Assembly: GCF_016919445.1 (NCBI RefSeq)
Contig: NZ_CP070356.1
Span: forward strand, 4,343,502-4,407,501
DNA: 64,000 nucleotides
Direction: 5' to 3'
Origin: Pseudomonas sp. PDNC002
GTDB lineage: Bacteria; Pseudomonadota; Gammaproteobacteria; Pseudomonadales; Pseudomonadaceae
Below, piece by piece: positions 34,764 to 43,576 of the stretch; position 1 is the stretch's first letter, and each line of letters starts with the position of its first letter. Below the pieces are notes generated by a model. That model saw only the letters and a program-made list of their open reading frames with translations, was not told where the DNA came from and did not search any database. Made by a program: the position numbers and the translations under genes.

Positions 34764-35405
34764 ATGCCCTATCCCCAATACACCAACCGCCGCCATGCCG
34801 GCGTGGCACTGGCCATGGCCTTGCGTGAGCTGCGCCTGGAAGACCCGCTGATCCTGGCGCTGCCGCGTGGCGGTGTGCCGGTGGGGCGCGAGGTCGCCCG
34901 CGCCCTGCATGCGCCGCTGGACGTTTTGCTGGTACGCAAGATCGGCGCGCCCGGCCACGAGGAATTCGCCTTGGGCGCCATCGTCGACGGTCCCGAGCCG
35001 AACTGGGTGGTGGACGAGCAGATGCTCGAACGCTTCGATCCGCCGCCCGAATGGTTCGAGCAGCAGGTGCTGGAGGAGTTGCGCGAACTGGAGCGCCGGC
35101 GTGTGCTCTATCGCGGCTCGAAGGCGCCCGCCACGCTGGAGGATCGCGACGTCATCGTGGTCGACGACGGCCTGGCCACTGGTAGCAGCGTGCGTGCGGC
35201 GCTCAAGGGTTTGCGCGAGCACCATCCGCACCGGGTGATCCTCGCGGTGCCGGTCGGCCCGGCGGAAACGGTGGAGAAACTGCGCGAACAGGTCGATGAG
35301 TTGGTCTGCCTGGAAACCCCGACGCCCTTCCGTTCGGTCGGCGATCACTACCGGGATTTCCACCAGCTCAGCGATCAGGAAGTCATCGACCTGCTGAACA
35401 AGTGA
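34764..35405 (+). CDS. phosphoribosyltransferase-fold protein
   Basis: A 213-residue type I PRTase-like protein. The PRPP-binding loop is VIVVDDGLATGSSV; the N-terminal hood has LALPRGGVPVGREVA and VRKIGAPGHEEFALGAI. This is the widespread family found in stress-gene neighbourhoods, where the acceptor base is unknown. A nearly perfect ribosome site AAAGGAGG lies at 34751-34758, and ATG 34764 is clearly the start. It comes right after the xanthine-dehydrogenase remnant and ends the accessory block; the next gene is convergent. Confidence 0.88.
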   Translation: MPYPQYTNRRHAGVALAMALRELRLEDPLILALPRGGVPVGREVARALHAPLDVLLVRKIGAPGHEEFALGAIVDGPEPNWVVDEQMLERFDPPPEWFEQQVLEELRELERRRVLYRGSKAPATLEDRDVIVVDDGLATGSSVRAALKGLREHHPHRVILAVPVGPAETVEKLREQVDELVCLETPTPFRSVGDHYRDFHQLSDQEVIDLLNK

Positions 35406-35409
35406 GCCG

Positions 35410-36450
35410 TCAGCCGCTTTCGCGCTCCAGCACGCGGCAGCCGAGCAGGTTCAAGCGTTCCACCGCGCCTTCCAGCGGCGCCACGCCGATGGCTTGCAGG
35501 ACCCGTAGCGCGGCGATTTCGCCGATTTCTCGGGCCGGCGGCTTGATGGTCGAGAGGCTCGGCAGCAGCATCGGCGCGAAGGGATAATCGCCGAAGCCCA
35601 GCACCGCGCAGTCTTCGGGAATCCTCAAGCCCGCGCGCTGGCCAGCGAGCAGGCCGCCAGCGGCGAGGTTGTCGTTGGCGAAGATGATCGCCTCGGGACG
35701 TTCCGCGCCGCGCGCCATCAACGCTTCCATGGCTTGCCGACCGGCATCGAAGGGTGCGCTTTCGGTGGGCACGAACATCCATGGCTCGCCTCCCAGTTCG
35801 CGCAGCGTGTCGGCGTAGCCGTCACGGCGGTCCAGGGCGCTGAAGTCTCCCGGAGCGCTGTTCTGCACGAAAGCGATGCGACGGTAGCCCTTGCCGTGCA
35901 GGTAGCGCACGGCATCCACGCCGACCTGGTAGTGGGAGAATCCGACCTGGATCGGCGCGCGCTCGGGCTGGTAATCCCAGACCTCCACCACCGGCATGTC
36001 CGCCGCTGCGATCAGCTTCTCGGTGGCCGGCGTATGGAAATGGCTGGTCAGCACCAGCGCCGCCGGGTTCCAGCCGAGGAAGGCGCGCACGGCGTTTTCT
36101 TCCTTGTCTTCGGAGAAATAACTGGAGGCCAGCAGCAACTGGTAGCCGTGGGCCGCCAGGGTGTCGCTGAAGGCCTGGATGGTGTCGGCGAAGATCGGCC
36201 CGGAAATGTTCGGCACCACCATCCCCACTACCCTGCCCCGCGCCGAGGCCAGTCCGCCGGCCACCTGATTTGGCACGTAGCCCAGCTCTTCAACTGCCGC
36301 AGCGATGCGCTCGCGCAGGTCATCCGACAGCTGCGCCGGCTGATTGAAGTAGCGCGACACGCTGATGGCGGAAACGCCCGCGAGTTCCGCCACGGCGGTC
36401 AGCGTCACGCGCCCTGCCCCACGGCGTTTGCGCGGTGTCTGGTTGGCCAA
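35410..36450 (-). CDS. LacI-family transcriptional repressor
   Basis: A 346-residue repressor. The HTH is TLTAVAELAGVSAISVSRYFNQ followed by the hinge GYVPNQVAGGLAS; the rest is a periplasmic-binding-protein-like effector domain (VVGMVVPNISGPIFADTI, RIAFVQNS, AIIFANDNLAAG). It resembles GntR-type LacI proteins. It is divergent from the TonB receptor gene; a perfect palindrome of LacI-operator type (TGTTAGCGCTAACA, 36538-36551) lies over the receptor's predicted transcription start. It should repress the downstream uptake and oxidation genes until an effector binds. Confidence 0.93.
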   Translation of the reverse strand: MANQTPRKRRGAGRVTLTAVAELAGVSAISVSRYFNQPAQLSDDLRERIAAAVEELGYVPNQVAGGLASARGRVVGMVVPNISGPIFADTIQAFSDTLAAHGYQLLLASSYFSEDKEENAVRAFLGWNPAALVLTSHFHTPATEKLIAAADMPVVEVWDYQPERAPIQVGFSHYQVGVDAVRYLHGKGYRRIAFVQNSAPGDFSALDRRDGYADTLRELGGEPWMFVPTESAPFDAGRQAMEALMARGAERPEAIIFANDNLAAGGLLAGQRAGLRIPEDCAVLGFGDYPFAPMLLPSLSTIKPPAREIGEIAALRVLQAIGVAPLEGAVERLNLLGCRVLERESG

Positions 36451-36502
36451 TCCGACTCTCCTGTTTCTGTATTTCAGGAATATAAACGTAATTTTTAATT
36501 AT

Positions 36503-36551
36503 TTGACGGTCTATCAAGCGATCAGGATACTCGCCGATGTTAGCGCTAACA
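36503..36551 (+). promoter_or_regulatory. sigma70 promoter with LacI-type operator
   Basis: TTGACG (36503-36508), 17-bp spacer, GATACT (36526-36531), then the perfect 14-base palindrome TGTTAGCGCTAACA (36538-36551) at the expected transcription start. Binding there would block RNA polymerase. The upstream AT-rich tract (36480-36502) may be an UP element. Confidence 0.72.
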
Positions 36552-36671
36552 ACCAAGACTGTCCGCAACAACCGACACGCCACTCGCACGAGCGAGAGCT
36601 CGTGACAGTCCCGCAGAAAAAGGCGCCCCGGCAACGAGAACCGAGGGCGGACCAGGGCATGAGGAGTGGCT

Positions 36672-38927
36672 ATGCAATCGCAACATCGGGGGACGTCTGT
36701 GCGTCCGCAATTCAACGGCCGGCGCAGCGCGCTGGCCATCGGTATCGCCAGCGTGATCGCCGCGCTGGCCTTCAACGCCCAGGCTGGCGAAGCCAGTAGT
36801 GACAATCAGAGCGCCGAATCTGCACCGACCCTGAAAGCCGTGACCGTCACCGCGACCCGCCGCGAAGAGTCGCTGCAGAAGGTGCCGGTGGCCGTCTCGG
36901 TAATCGACGGTGAGCAACTGGAGCGCGACAACCGCAACAACGTGTCGAGCATCGTCCAGCAGGTGCCGACCCTGAACTTCCGCACTGGCGCCTCGAACAA
37001 GGACACCTCGCTGTTCGTTCGTGGCGTGGGCACCATTTCCACCTCCCCCGGCGTCGAGCCGAGCGTTTCCACCGTGATCGACGGCGTGGTGCTCGGCCGC
37101 CCCGGCCAGGCGACGCTGGACCTCCTCGATGTCGAGCGCATCGAGGTGCTGCGCGGCCCTCAAGGAACGTTGTTCGGCAAGAATGCCTCGGCCGGCGTGC
37201 TCAACGTGGTGACCCGCGAAGTGCCGGACGAAACCACCGGCTACATCGACTACTCGCATTTTGGCGGCGGCAACGAGAACCGCACCCGCTTCGGCATCGG
37301 CGGCACGCTGATTCCCGGCAAGCTCAAGGCCAGTGTCACCACCCTGGTGGGCAGCTACGACGGTAACGTCGACAACGTCTACAACGGCCACGAAGTGAAC
37401 GGCTACAACCGCGCCGGCGCACGCACCAAGTTCGAGTTGACCCCCAACGACGACCTCAAGGTCACGCTGATCGCCGATTACATGAAGGGCAACGACGACG
37501 GTCCCAGCGGCGTGATCACCCAGAGCAGCAGCGCGGCTTTCACCAACGCGCTGCGCCCGGTGACGCCGGACAGCGACAACCGCAAGATCAACAGCGATTA
37601 CCGCACCCACGTCGACGACACCAACAAGGGCTTGTCGGCGCAGCTGGACTGGAGCCTGGGCGACTACACCCTGACTTCCATCAGCGCGTGGCGCGGTTGG
37701 GACAATACCCAGTGGCAGGATGGCGACCGCCTTTCGCAGGTCACCGCGAGCATTCCCAGCTCCCACGACAAGGGCGAGCTGAACTACGACCAGTACTCCC
37801 AGGAACTGCGCCTGGCCTCGCCCAAGGGGGAGTTCCTCGAGTACGTCGGTGGCCTGTACTACATGCATGCCGTGGACGACGAGACCTACCGCCGCGTGGT
37901 GACCTCCACCACCACGCAGAACACCGGCGTGGCGGACTACAGCACGCGCAGCGACACCTACGCGGTATTCGGCGAGAGCACGCTGAACTTCACCGAAGAC
38001 TTCCGTGGCATCGCTGGCCTGCGCTACACCCATGACGATCTGGAGTACGACCATCGCCGGCGCTCCACCTCGGCCACGGCGGTGACCGGAATCCAGCCGT
38101 CCACGTCCAGTTCCGGGTCCACCGACGAGGACGGTTGGTCCGGCCGCCTCGGCCTGCAGTACGACCTCAGTGAGCAGCTCACCAGCTACGTCACCTACTC
38201 GCGCGGCTACAAAGGCCCGGCGTACAACGTGTTCTTCAATATGCAGCCGCGCGATACCGACGCGCTCAAGCCGGAAACTTCCAACTCCTGGGAAGTCGGC
38301 CTGAAAGCCACCGCGCTGGACAATCGCCTGACCGCCAACCTGGCGGTGTTCCACACGGTTTACGACAACTACCAGGCGAACTTCTACGACACCGTCGCCG
38401 GCCAGGTGGTGACCCGGCTGATCAACGCCGGCAAGGTGAAGACCGAAGGCGCCGAGCTGGACTTCAGCTACCAAGCCACCCGCCAGCTGAAGCTCTCCGG
38501 CGCCCTCGCCTACACCAAGGCCCGGGTCGACAGCTTCGCCTGCCCGCCGGGTGCGGCGTCGAGCTGCAACGTCAACGGCAAGCCCCTGCCCTTCACTCCG
38601 GACTGGAAGAGCTATGTGCGCGCCGACTACAGCATCCCGCTGGACAACGGCCTGGATGTGGAACTGGGCACCGACTACAGCTGGCAGGACAAGGTGCAGT
38701 ACGACCTGAGCCAGAACCCCGACACCATCCAGGGCGCCTATGGCCTGTGGAACGCCAGCATCGCCCTGGCCGACTACAACGACGGCTGGCGCGTCGCCCT
38801 GCTGGGCAAGAACCTCACCGACAAGTCCTACTCGCCGCTGCTGGCGAGCGGCGGCAGCTACATCTACCGCATGGTGCCGCGTGACGATGGGCGCTACTTC
38901 GGCGTGGAACTGCGCAAGGACTTCTGA
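36672..38927 (+). CDS. TonB-dependent outer-membrane receptor
   Basis: A 751-residue receptor. Signal peptide about 1-35, plug domain starting with LKAVTVTATRREESLQKVPVAVSVI (TonB-box region and the typical plug start), GVGTISTSPGVEPSVSTVIDG, VERIEVLRGPQGTLFGKNA; barrel through to YFGVELRKDF with C-terminal Phe. It resembles the FyuA/sulfur- or terpenoid-compound receptor group, not a classical siderophore receptor. ATG 36672 has GGAG six bases upstream. First gene behind the LacI-controlled promoter and followed by catabolic genes, so its ligand is likely their substrate. Confidence 0.92.
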   Translation: MQSQHRGTSVRPQFNGRRSALAIGIASVIAALAFNAQAGEASSDNQSAESAPTLKAVTVTATRREESLQKVPVAVSVIDGEQLERDNRNNVSSIVQQVPTLNFRTGASNKDTSLFVRGVGTISTSPGVEPSVSTVIDGVVLGRPGQATLDLLDVERIEVLRGPQGTLFGKNASAGVLNVVTREVPDETTGYIDYSHFGGGNENRTRFGIGGTLIPGKLKASVTTLVGSYDGNVDNVYNGHEVNGYNRAGARTKFELTPNDDLKVTLIADYMKGNDDGPSGVITQSSSAAFTNALRPVTPDSDNRKINSDYRTHVDDTNKGLSAQLDWSLGDYTLTSISAWRGWDNTQWQDGDRLSQVTASIPSSHDKGELNYDQYSQELRLASPKGEFLEYVGGLYYMHAVDDETYRRVVTSTTTQNTGVADYSTRSDTYAVFGESTLNFTEDFRGIAGLRYTHDDLEYDHRRRSTSATAVTGIQPSTSSSGSTDEDGWSGRLGLQYDLSEQLTSYVTYSRGYKGPAYNVFFNMQPRDTDALKPETSNSWEVGLKATALDNRLTANLAVFHTVYDNYQANFYDTVAGQVVTRLINAGKVKTEGAELDFSYQATRQLKLSGALAYTKARVDSFACPPGAASSCNVNGKPLPFTPDWKSYVRADYSIPLDNGLDVELGTDYSWQDKVQYDLSQNPDTIQGAYGLWNASIALADYNDGWRVALLGKNLTDKSYSPLLASGGSYIYRMVPRDDGRYFGVELRKDF

Positions 38928-38942
38928 GCCTTCCAAGGAAGT

Positions 38943-38968
38943 GCGGCGCCGGCTCGCCCCGGCGCCGC
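38943..38968 (+). other. intercistronic hairpin
   Basis: Perfect 10-bp stem GCGGCGCCGG / CCGGCGCCGC with a 6-base loop, 15 bases after the TonB receptor stop; no T tract. Comparable hairpins follow at 40355 and 43525. Confidence 0.55.
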
Positions 38969-39025
38969 CCATGAGATCGAACCCGCTGCCTTGCGTCCTC
39001 CCAATGGACTCACAGGAAACCCGAC

Positions 39026-40348
39026 ATGACACGAACCCTTTCCCTCGGCGCCTTTCTCATGGCCACCGGTCACCACGTCGCCGCGTGGCGCCACCCGGAT
39101 GTCCCGGCTGACGGCGGCCTCGACTTCCCACTGTACAAACGTCTGGCGCAGATAGCCGAGGCGGCGAAATTCGATGCCGTTTTCGTTGCCGACAGCGTGG
39201 CCGCGCCCACGGCGAACATCGCCAGCCGCATGGCCCGCTCCGATCACTTCGAGCCGCTGACGCTGCTCTCGGCGCTGGCGGCGGTGACCGAGCGCATCGG
39301 CCTGGTTGCCACCGTGACCACCAGCTACAACGAGCCCTACCATGTGGCGCGAAAGTTCGCCTCGCTCGACCACCTTTCCGGCGGTCGCTCAGGCTGGAAC
39401 CTGGTGACCTCCGATGCCGCCGCCGAGGCGCTGAACTTCAACCGCCAGGAACACTTCGGCCACGCCGAGCGTTACGCCCGTGCACGGGAATTCCACGAAG
39501 TGGTCACCGGCCTGTGGGACAGCTGGGAAGACGACGCCTTTACCCGTGACAAGGCCAGCGGTCAGTACTACGACCCGGCCAAGCTGCACGTGCTGAACCA
39601 CGAAGGCGAACACTTCCGCGTGCAAGGCCCGCTGAACGTCGCGCGTTCGCCCCAGGGGCGCCCGGTGATCGTCCAGGCCGGCAGTTCCGAGACCGGCCGC
39701 GAGCTGGCCGCACAGACCGCCGAAGTGGTGTTCACCGCGCAGACCTCGCTGGCCGCCGCCCGCGACTTCTACAGCGACCTGAAGGGCCGCCTGGGCAAGT
39801 TCGGCCGCACGCCGGATGAGCTGAAAATCATGCCCGGCGTGTTCGTGGTGGTCGGCCAGAGCCAGAGCGAAGCGCAGGAGAAGTTCGAGGAATTCCAGGA
39901 GCTGGTGGAGCCGCAGGTCGGCGTCGCCCTGCTCTCGCGCATGCTCGGTAACTTCGACCTCTCCGCCTACCCGTTGGACGGCCCGCTACCCGAGCTGCCG
40001 CTGACCGACAGCGGCCAGCGCAGCCGCCAGCTGCTGCTCACCGAGCTGGCCGGGCGCGAGAACCTCACCCTCGCCCAGCTTGGCCGGCGCATCGCCGGTG
40101 GTCGCGGGCACTACAGCCTGATCGGCACGCCGGCGCAGATCACCGACGAGCTCCAGGCCTGGTTCGAAGGCGGCGCCGCCGACGGCTTCAACGTACTGGT
40201 GCCGCATCTGCCGGGCGGGCTGGAAGATGTCGCCAACTTCGTGGTGCCGGAACTGCAACGTCGCGGACTGTTCCGTCGCGACTACAGCGGCAGCACCCTG
40301 CGCGACCACCTCGGGCTCAAGCGCCCGGCCAATCGCTACACGATCTGA
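39026..40348 (+). CDS. LLM-class monooxygenase of the NtaA/SnaA/DszA family
   Basis: A 440-residue flavin-dependent monooxygenase. Blocks: LSLGAFLMATGHHVAAWRHPD (N-terminal strand and loop), FDAVFVADSVA, RIGLVATVTTSYNEPYHVARKFASLDHLSGGR-type segment, GWNLVTS, GRPVIVQAGSSETGRELAA. This layout is that of NtaA, SnaA and DszA, which take FMNH2 from a separate reductase to oxidise amines, sulfones or similar compounds. No reductase is encoded nearby. It sits in the LacI-controlled cluster and probably initiates breakdown of the compound imported by the TonB receptor. Confidence 0.92.
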   Translation: MTRTLSLGAFLMATGHHVAAWRHPDVPADGGLDFPLYKRLAQIAEAAKFDAVFVADSVAAPTANIASRMARSDHFEPLTLLSALAAVTERIGLVATVTTSYNEPYHVARKFASLDHLSGGRSGWNLVTSDAAAEALNFNRQEHFGHAERYARAREFHEVVTGLWDSWEDDAFTRDKASGQYYDPAKLHVLNHEGEHFRVQGPLNVARSPQGRPVIVQAGSSETGRELAAQTAEVVFTAQTSLAAARDFYSDLKGRLGKFGRTPDELKIMPGVFVVVGQSQSEAQEKFEEFQELVEPQVGVALLSRMLGNFDLSAYPLDGPLPELPLTDSGQRSRQLLLTELAGRENLTLAQLGRRIAGGRGHYSLIGTPAQITDELQAWFEGGAADGFNVLVPHLPGGLEDVANFVVPELQRRGLFRRDYSGSTLRDHLGLKRPANRYTI

Positions 40349-40354
40349 CGATTC

Positions 40355-40380
40355 ACGGGCCGCCCCTGTGCGGCCCGTTT
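40355..40380 (+). terminator. hairpin with short T run between monooxygenase and AKR genes
   Basis: Perfect 9-bp stem ACGGGCCGC / GCGGCCCGT, 6-base loop, then TT. It begins seven bases after the stop and likely gives partial termination, lowering expression of downstream genes. Confidence 0.55.
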
Positions 40381-40394
40381 GCAAAGGAGCTCCC

Positions 40395-41438
40395 ATGACC
40401 TACCTCGCCCACCCCGACCGCTACCAGCGCGTCCCCTATCGCCGCGTCGGCCGCAGCGGCCTGGTGCTGCCTGCCCTCTCCCTCGGCCTGTGGCACAACT
40501 TCGGCGACAGCGCGCCGCTGGACCGCCAGCGCGCCCTGCTGCGCACCGCTTTCGACCTGGGCATCAACCACTTCGACCTGGCCAACAACTACGGCCCGCC
40601 CTACGGCAGCGCCGAGATCAACTTCGGTCGCCTGCTGCGCGAGGACTTCGCCGCCTACCGCGATGAGCTGATCATCTCCACCAAGGCCGGCTGGGACATG
40701 TGGCCCGGCCCCTACGGCCAGGGCGGCAGCTCGCGCAAGTACCTGCTGTCCAGCCTCGACCAGAGCCTGCAACGCCTGGGCGTGGACTACGTGGACATCT
40801 TCTACTCGCACCGCTTCGACCCGGACACGCCGCTGGAGGAAACCGCCGGCGCACTGGCCAGCGCCGTGCAGCAGGGCAAGGCGCTATACGTGGGCATCTC
40901 CTCCTACTCCGCCGGCAAGACTGCCGAACTGGCCGCGTTGCTGAAAGAATGGAAAGTACCGCTGCTGATCCACCAGCCGGCCTACAACCTGTTCAACCGC
41001 TGGGTGGAAAAGGACCTGCTGGCCACTACCGACGAGCTGGGCACCGGCGTCATCGCCTTCACTCCGCTGGCCCAGGGACTGCTGACTGACCGCTACCTGA
41101 ATGGCGTGCCGGCTGATGCGCGAGTCAACCAGCCGGGCGGCGCGTCGTTGCGGCCGGAACATCTGTCCGACGACAACCTGCGCCGCGCCCGCGCGCTGAA
41201 CGAGATCGCCCAGCGTCGCGGCCAGAGCCTGGCGCAACTGGCGCTGGCCTGGGTGCTGCGTGACGCTCGCGTGACGTCCGCGCTGATCGGTGCGAGCCGC
41301 CCGGAGCAGATCGTCGAGAACGTCGCCGCCCTGGACAACCTCGCCTTCAGCGCAGAAGAACTGGCGGAGATCGATCGCCATGCGGTGGAGGGCGGGATCA
41401 ACCTCTGGGAAAAACCCTCCCACGACTGGAAGGAATGA
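40395..41438 (+). CDS. aldo/keto reductase (YghZ/Kv-beta-like)
   Basis: A 347-residue NADPH-dependent aldo/keto reductase. The catalytic tetrad is visible: Asp and Tyr in HFDLANNYGPPYGSAE, Lys in IISTKAGWDMWPGPYG, His in VDIFYSHRFD. The C-terminus has the NADPH-binding SALIGASRPEQIVEN. The sequence is closest in layout to YghZ/GPR-type enzymes that reduce reactive aldehydes. AAAGGAG lies eight bases upstream of ATG 40395. It probably reduces an aldehyde formed by the preceding monooxygenase. Confidence 0.93.
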   Translation: MTYLAHPDRYQRVPYRRVGRSGLVLPALSLGLWHNFGDSAPLDRQRALLRTAFDLGINHFDLANNYGPPYGSAEINFGRLLREDFAAYRDELIISTKAGWDMWPGPYGQGGSSRKYLLSSLDQSLQRLGVDYVDIFYSHRFDPDTPLEETAGALASAVQQGKALYVGISSYSAGKTAELAALLKEWKVPLLIHQPAYNLFNRWVEKDLLATTDELGTGVIAFTPLAQGLLTDRYLNGVPADARVNQPGGASLRPEHLSDDNLRRARALNEIAQRRGQSLAQLALAWVLRDARVTSALIGASRPEQIVENVAALDNLAFSAEELAEIDRHAVEGGINLWEKPSHDWKE

Positions 41439-41442
41439 GCCT

Positions 41443-42372
41443 GTGAACCCGCTTCATCGACTGCTCGCCGGGTTGCTGCTGCTTGTGGCCGGCGTCGCCC
41501 AGGCGCAGGACCCGGCGCAACTGCGTATCGGCTATCAGAAAGCCTCGGTCAGCCTGGTGCTGGCCAAGGAACATGGCCTACTGGAACAGCGCTTCCCGCA
41601 GACGCAGATCCAGTGGATCGAATTCCCCGCCGGCCCGCAGATGCTCGAAGCGCTGAACGTCGGCAGCCTGGACCTGGGCTCCACCGGCGACATCCCGCCG
41701 ATCTTCGCCCAGGCCGCCGGGGCCGACCTGCTCTATGTCGGCGTCGAGCCACCCAAGCCACAGGCGGAAACCGTGGTGGTGCCCAAGGACAGTCCGATCC
41801 ACAGCGTGGCTGAACTCAAGGGCAAACGCGTGGCCTTCCAGAAAGGCTCCAGCTCGCACAACCTGCTGCTGCGCCTGTTGCAGCAGGCCGGCCTGACCCT
41901 GCGCGATATCCAGCCGCTGTACCTGACGCCGGCCGATGCCCGAGCCGCCTTCGAGAGTGGCAAGGTGGACGCCTGGGCGATCTGGGACCCTTGGTACTCG
42001 GCGCTACTGCTGGGCGGCAACGCGCGGCTCTTGGCGGATGGTTCCGAGGTTGGGCTGAGCGGGCCGTTCTACCTGTCCAGCCGTGAGTACGCTGGAGCGA
42101 ATCCCGAGTTCATCCGCCAAGTGCTGGACAGTCTCAACCAGGCCGAAGCCCTGACCCGCAGCGACGAAGCTGGCAGCGTGGCGATCATGGCGCGTGTCAC
42201 CGGTCTCTCCCCGGAAGTGATCGCGGAGACCTTCAAGCACCGCCCTTCTTCACCGATCCGGCCGCTGGACGATGCCGACATCGCTGCACAGCAGCGCACC
42301 GCCGACCTGTTCCTGGCCGAACGCATCCTGCCGCGCGCCGTCGACATCAGCGCCGCCCGCTGGAAGCCCTGA
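41443..42372 (+). CDS. sulfonate/taurine-type ABC transporter substrate-binding protein
   Basis: A 309-residue periplasmic protein with a signal peptide (about 1-21, VAQAQ). LRIGYQKASVSLVLAKEHGLLEQRF, MLEALNVGSLDLGSTGDIPPIFAQAAGADLLYVG and GKRVAFQKGSSSHNLL are typical of SsuA/TauA-like proteins. The start is GTG 41443, with AGGAA nine bases upstream and four bases after the AKR stop; the longer frame runs inside the AKR gene. No SsuB or SsuC partners follow, so it may use a transporter encoded elsewhere. This is the best evidence that the cluster handles an organosulfur compound. Confidence 0.9.
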   Translation: MNPLHRLLAGLLLLVAGVAQAQDPAQLRIGYQKASVSLVLAKEHGLLEQRFPQTQIQWIEFPAGPQMLEALNVGSLDLGSTGDIPPIFAQAAGADLLYVGVEPPKPQAETVVVPKDSPIHSVAELKGKRVAFQKGSSSHNLLLRLLQQAGLTLRDIQPLYLTPADARAAFESGKVDAWAIWDPWYSALLLGGNARLLADGSEVGLSGPFYLSSREYAGANPEFIRQVLDSLNQAEALTRSDEAGSVAIMARVTGLSPEVIAETFKHRPSSPIRPLDDADIAAQQRTADLFLAERILPRAVDISAARWKP

Positions 42373-42385
42373 GAGACTGATCTTT

Positions 42386-42469
42386 GTAGGAGCGGACCTT
42401 GTCCGCGATTCCCCCTGGCCGCGCCGCAGCATCCCGGTGATGGATTTCGCGGACAAGGTCCGCTCCTAC
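42386..42469. repeat. paired inverted REP-type repeat
   Basis: Two 23-bp arms, each with GTAGGAGCGGACCTTGTC on one strand, in inverted orientation (42386-42408 and 42447-42469) around 38 bp. This palindromic unit is the kind found many times between genes in Pseudomonas genomes. It lies 13 bp after the sulfonate-type binding protein and may also end its transcript. Confidence 0.85.
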
Positions 42470-42686
42470 GTTTTGTGGAAATAGTTATCTAACCGGTTAC
42501 TTTATATTTCTTCCGGTTATTAGATAGACGAATTCATTCCTTCTCCACCGGCCCGCCGCACTGCCACACTCGGCTTCGCCGGCGGGCGACCCCCGCCGCT
42601 CTACAGCGGGCTTCTCCCACCCTCGAGCGCCCGCTCTCGATCATTCCGGGACCCCGTCATACGAGCGTGGCCCGACAAGGAGCTGG
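42470..42686 (+). promoter_or_regulatory. promoter region of the amino-acid ABC operon with inverted repeat
   Basis: An AT-rich segment (42480-42535) inside GC-rich DNA contains the 10-bp palindrome TAACCGGTTA (42490-42499) and an imperfect larger inverted repeat, ATCTAACCGG against CCGGTTATTAGAT (42487-42525). This is probably an operator for the gene at 42687. A sigma70 pair was not firmly identified. Confidence 0.45.
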
Positions 42687-43499
42687 ATGTTCATGAAGAA
42701 ACTCACTGCCGTTACCGCCCTCGCCCTGGCCGTCCTCTCCGGACTGGCCCACGCCGACCGCCTGGACGACATCAAGAAGGCCGGCGTGCTGCGCGTCGCC
42801 GCCTTCGACAGCAACCCGCCGTTCGGCTTCGTCGATGCCAAGAGCAAGCAGATCGAAGGCCTCGACGTCGATTACGCCAAGGCCCTGGCCGACAAGCTCG
42901 GCGTCAAGCTGCAGGTACTGCCGACCAACCCGGCCAACCGTATTCCGCTGCTGACCGCCAACAAGGTCGACCTGGTGCTGGCCAACTTCACCATCACTCC
43001 CGAGCGCGCCGAGCAGGTCGATTTCAGCATCCCCTACTTCTCCTCCGGCCAGCAGTTCATCGTCAAGAAAGGCACCCTGAGCAGCCCCGACCAGCTGAAC
43101 AAATGGCGCGTCGGCGTCGACAAGGGCACCGTCAACGAAGGCGTGCTGCGCGAGAAATTCCCCGGCGCCAAGGTCATCGCCTACGACGACACGCCGTTCG
43201 CCTTCACCGCCCTGCGCAACGGCCAGGTCCAGGCCATCACCCAGGACGGCCCGAAACTGATCGGCCTGCTGGCCAACGTGCCGGACAAGGACAAGTACGA
43301 AGTGCCGCCCTTCACCATTTCCAACGACCTGATCGGCGTCGGCATTCCCAAGGGCGAGAAGGCCCTGGCCGAGTTCGTCAACCAGAGCCTCACGGAGCTG
43401 GAAGCCCAGGGCCAGGCACAGAAAATCTACGACACCTGGTTCGGCCCGGACACCAAGACTCCGCTGGCCCGCCTGTACAAGATCGGCGACAAGAGCTGA
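42687..43499 (+). CDS. polar-amino-acid ABC transporter substrate-binding protein
   Basis: A 270-residue family-3 binding protein. Signal peptide about 1-23 (LAHADR). Then IKKAGVLRVAAFDSNPPFGFVD, IEGLDVDYAKALADKLGVKLQ, RIPLLTANKVDLVLANFTITPER, and VDFSIPYFSSGQQFIVKKG, all standard for cystine/glutamine-type proteins. The permeases follow. AAGGAG precedes ATG 42687; ATG 42693 is an alternative. Near an organosulfur cluster a sulfur amino acid or related anion is a sensible ligand, but this is inference. Confidence 0.92.
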   Translation: MFMKKLTAVTALALAVLSGLAHADRLDDIKKAGVLRVAAFDSNPPFGFVDAKSKQIEGLDVDYAKALADKLGVKLQVLPTNPANRIPLLTANKVDLVLANFTITPERAEQVDFSIPYFSSGQQFIVKKGTLSSPDQLNKWRVGVDKGTVNEGVLREKFPGAKVIAYDDTPFAFTALRNGQVQAITQDGPKLIGLLANVPDKDKYEVPPFTISNDLIGVGIPKGEKALAEFVNQSLTELEAQGQAQKIYDTWFGPDTKTPLARLYKIGDKS

Positions 43500-43524
43500 T
43501 CCGCTCCTCACTCCGCACCACCCC

Positions 43525-43546
43525 ACGCCCCGGTTCGCCGGGGCGT
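43525..43546 (+). other. intercistronic hairpin with TTCG loop
   Basis: Perfect 9-bp stem ACGCCCCGG / CCGGGGCGT closed by a TTCG tetraloop, 25 bp after the binding-protein stop. Such stable hairpins after the binding-protein gene usually protect the upstream mRNA and lower permease expression. Confidence 0.7.
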
Positions 43547-43576
43547 GTCCGTTTCTTCCACTGATGGACTCGTGAC

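Noticed and set aside
36546-39032. 828-codon minus-strand frame opposite the TonB receptor
   Set aside because: Shadow of the receptor gene caused by high GC at third positions; Val/Ala/Gly/His-rich with no domain.
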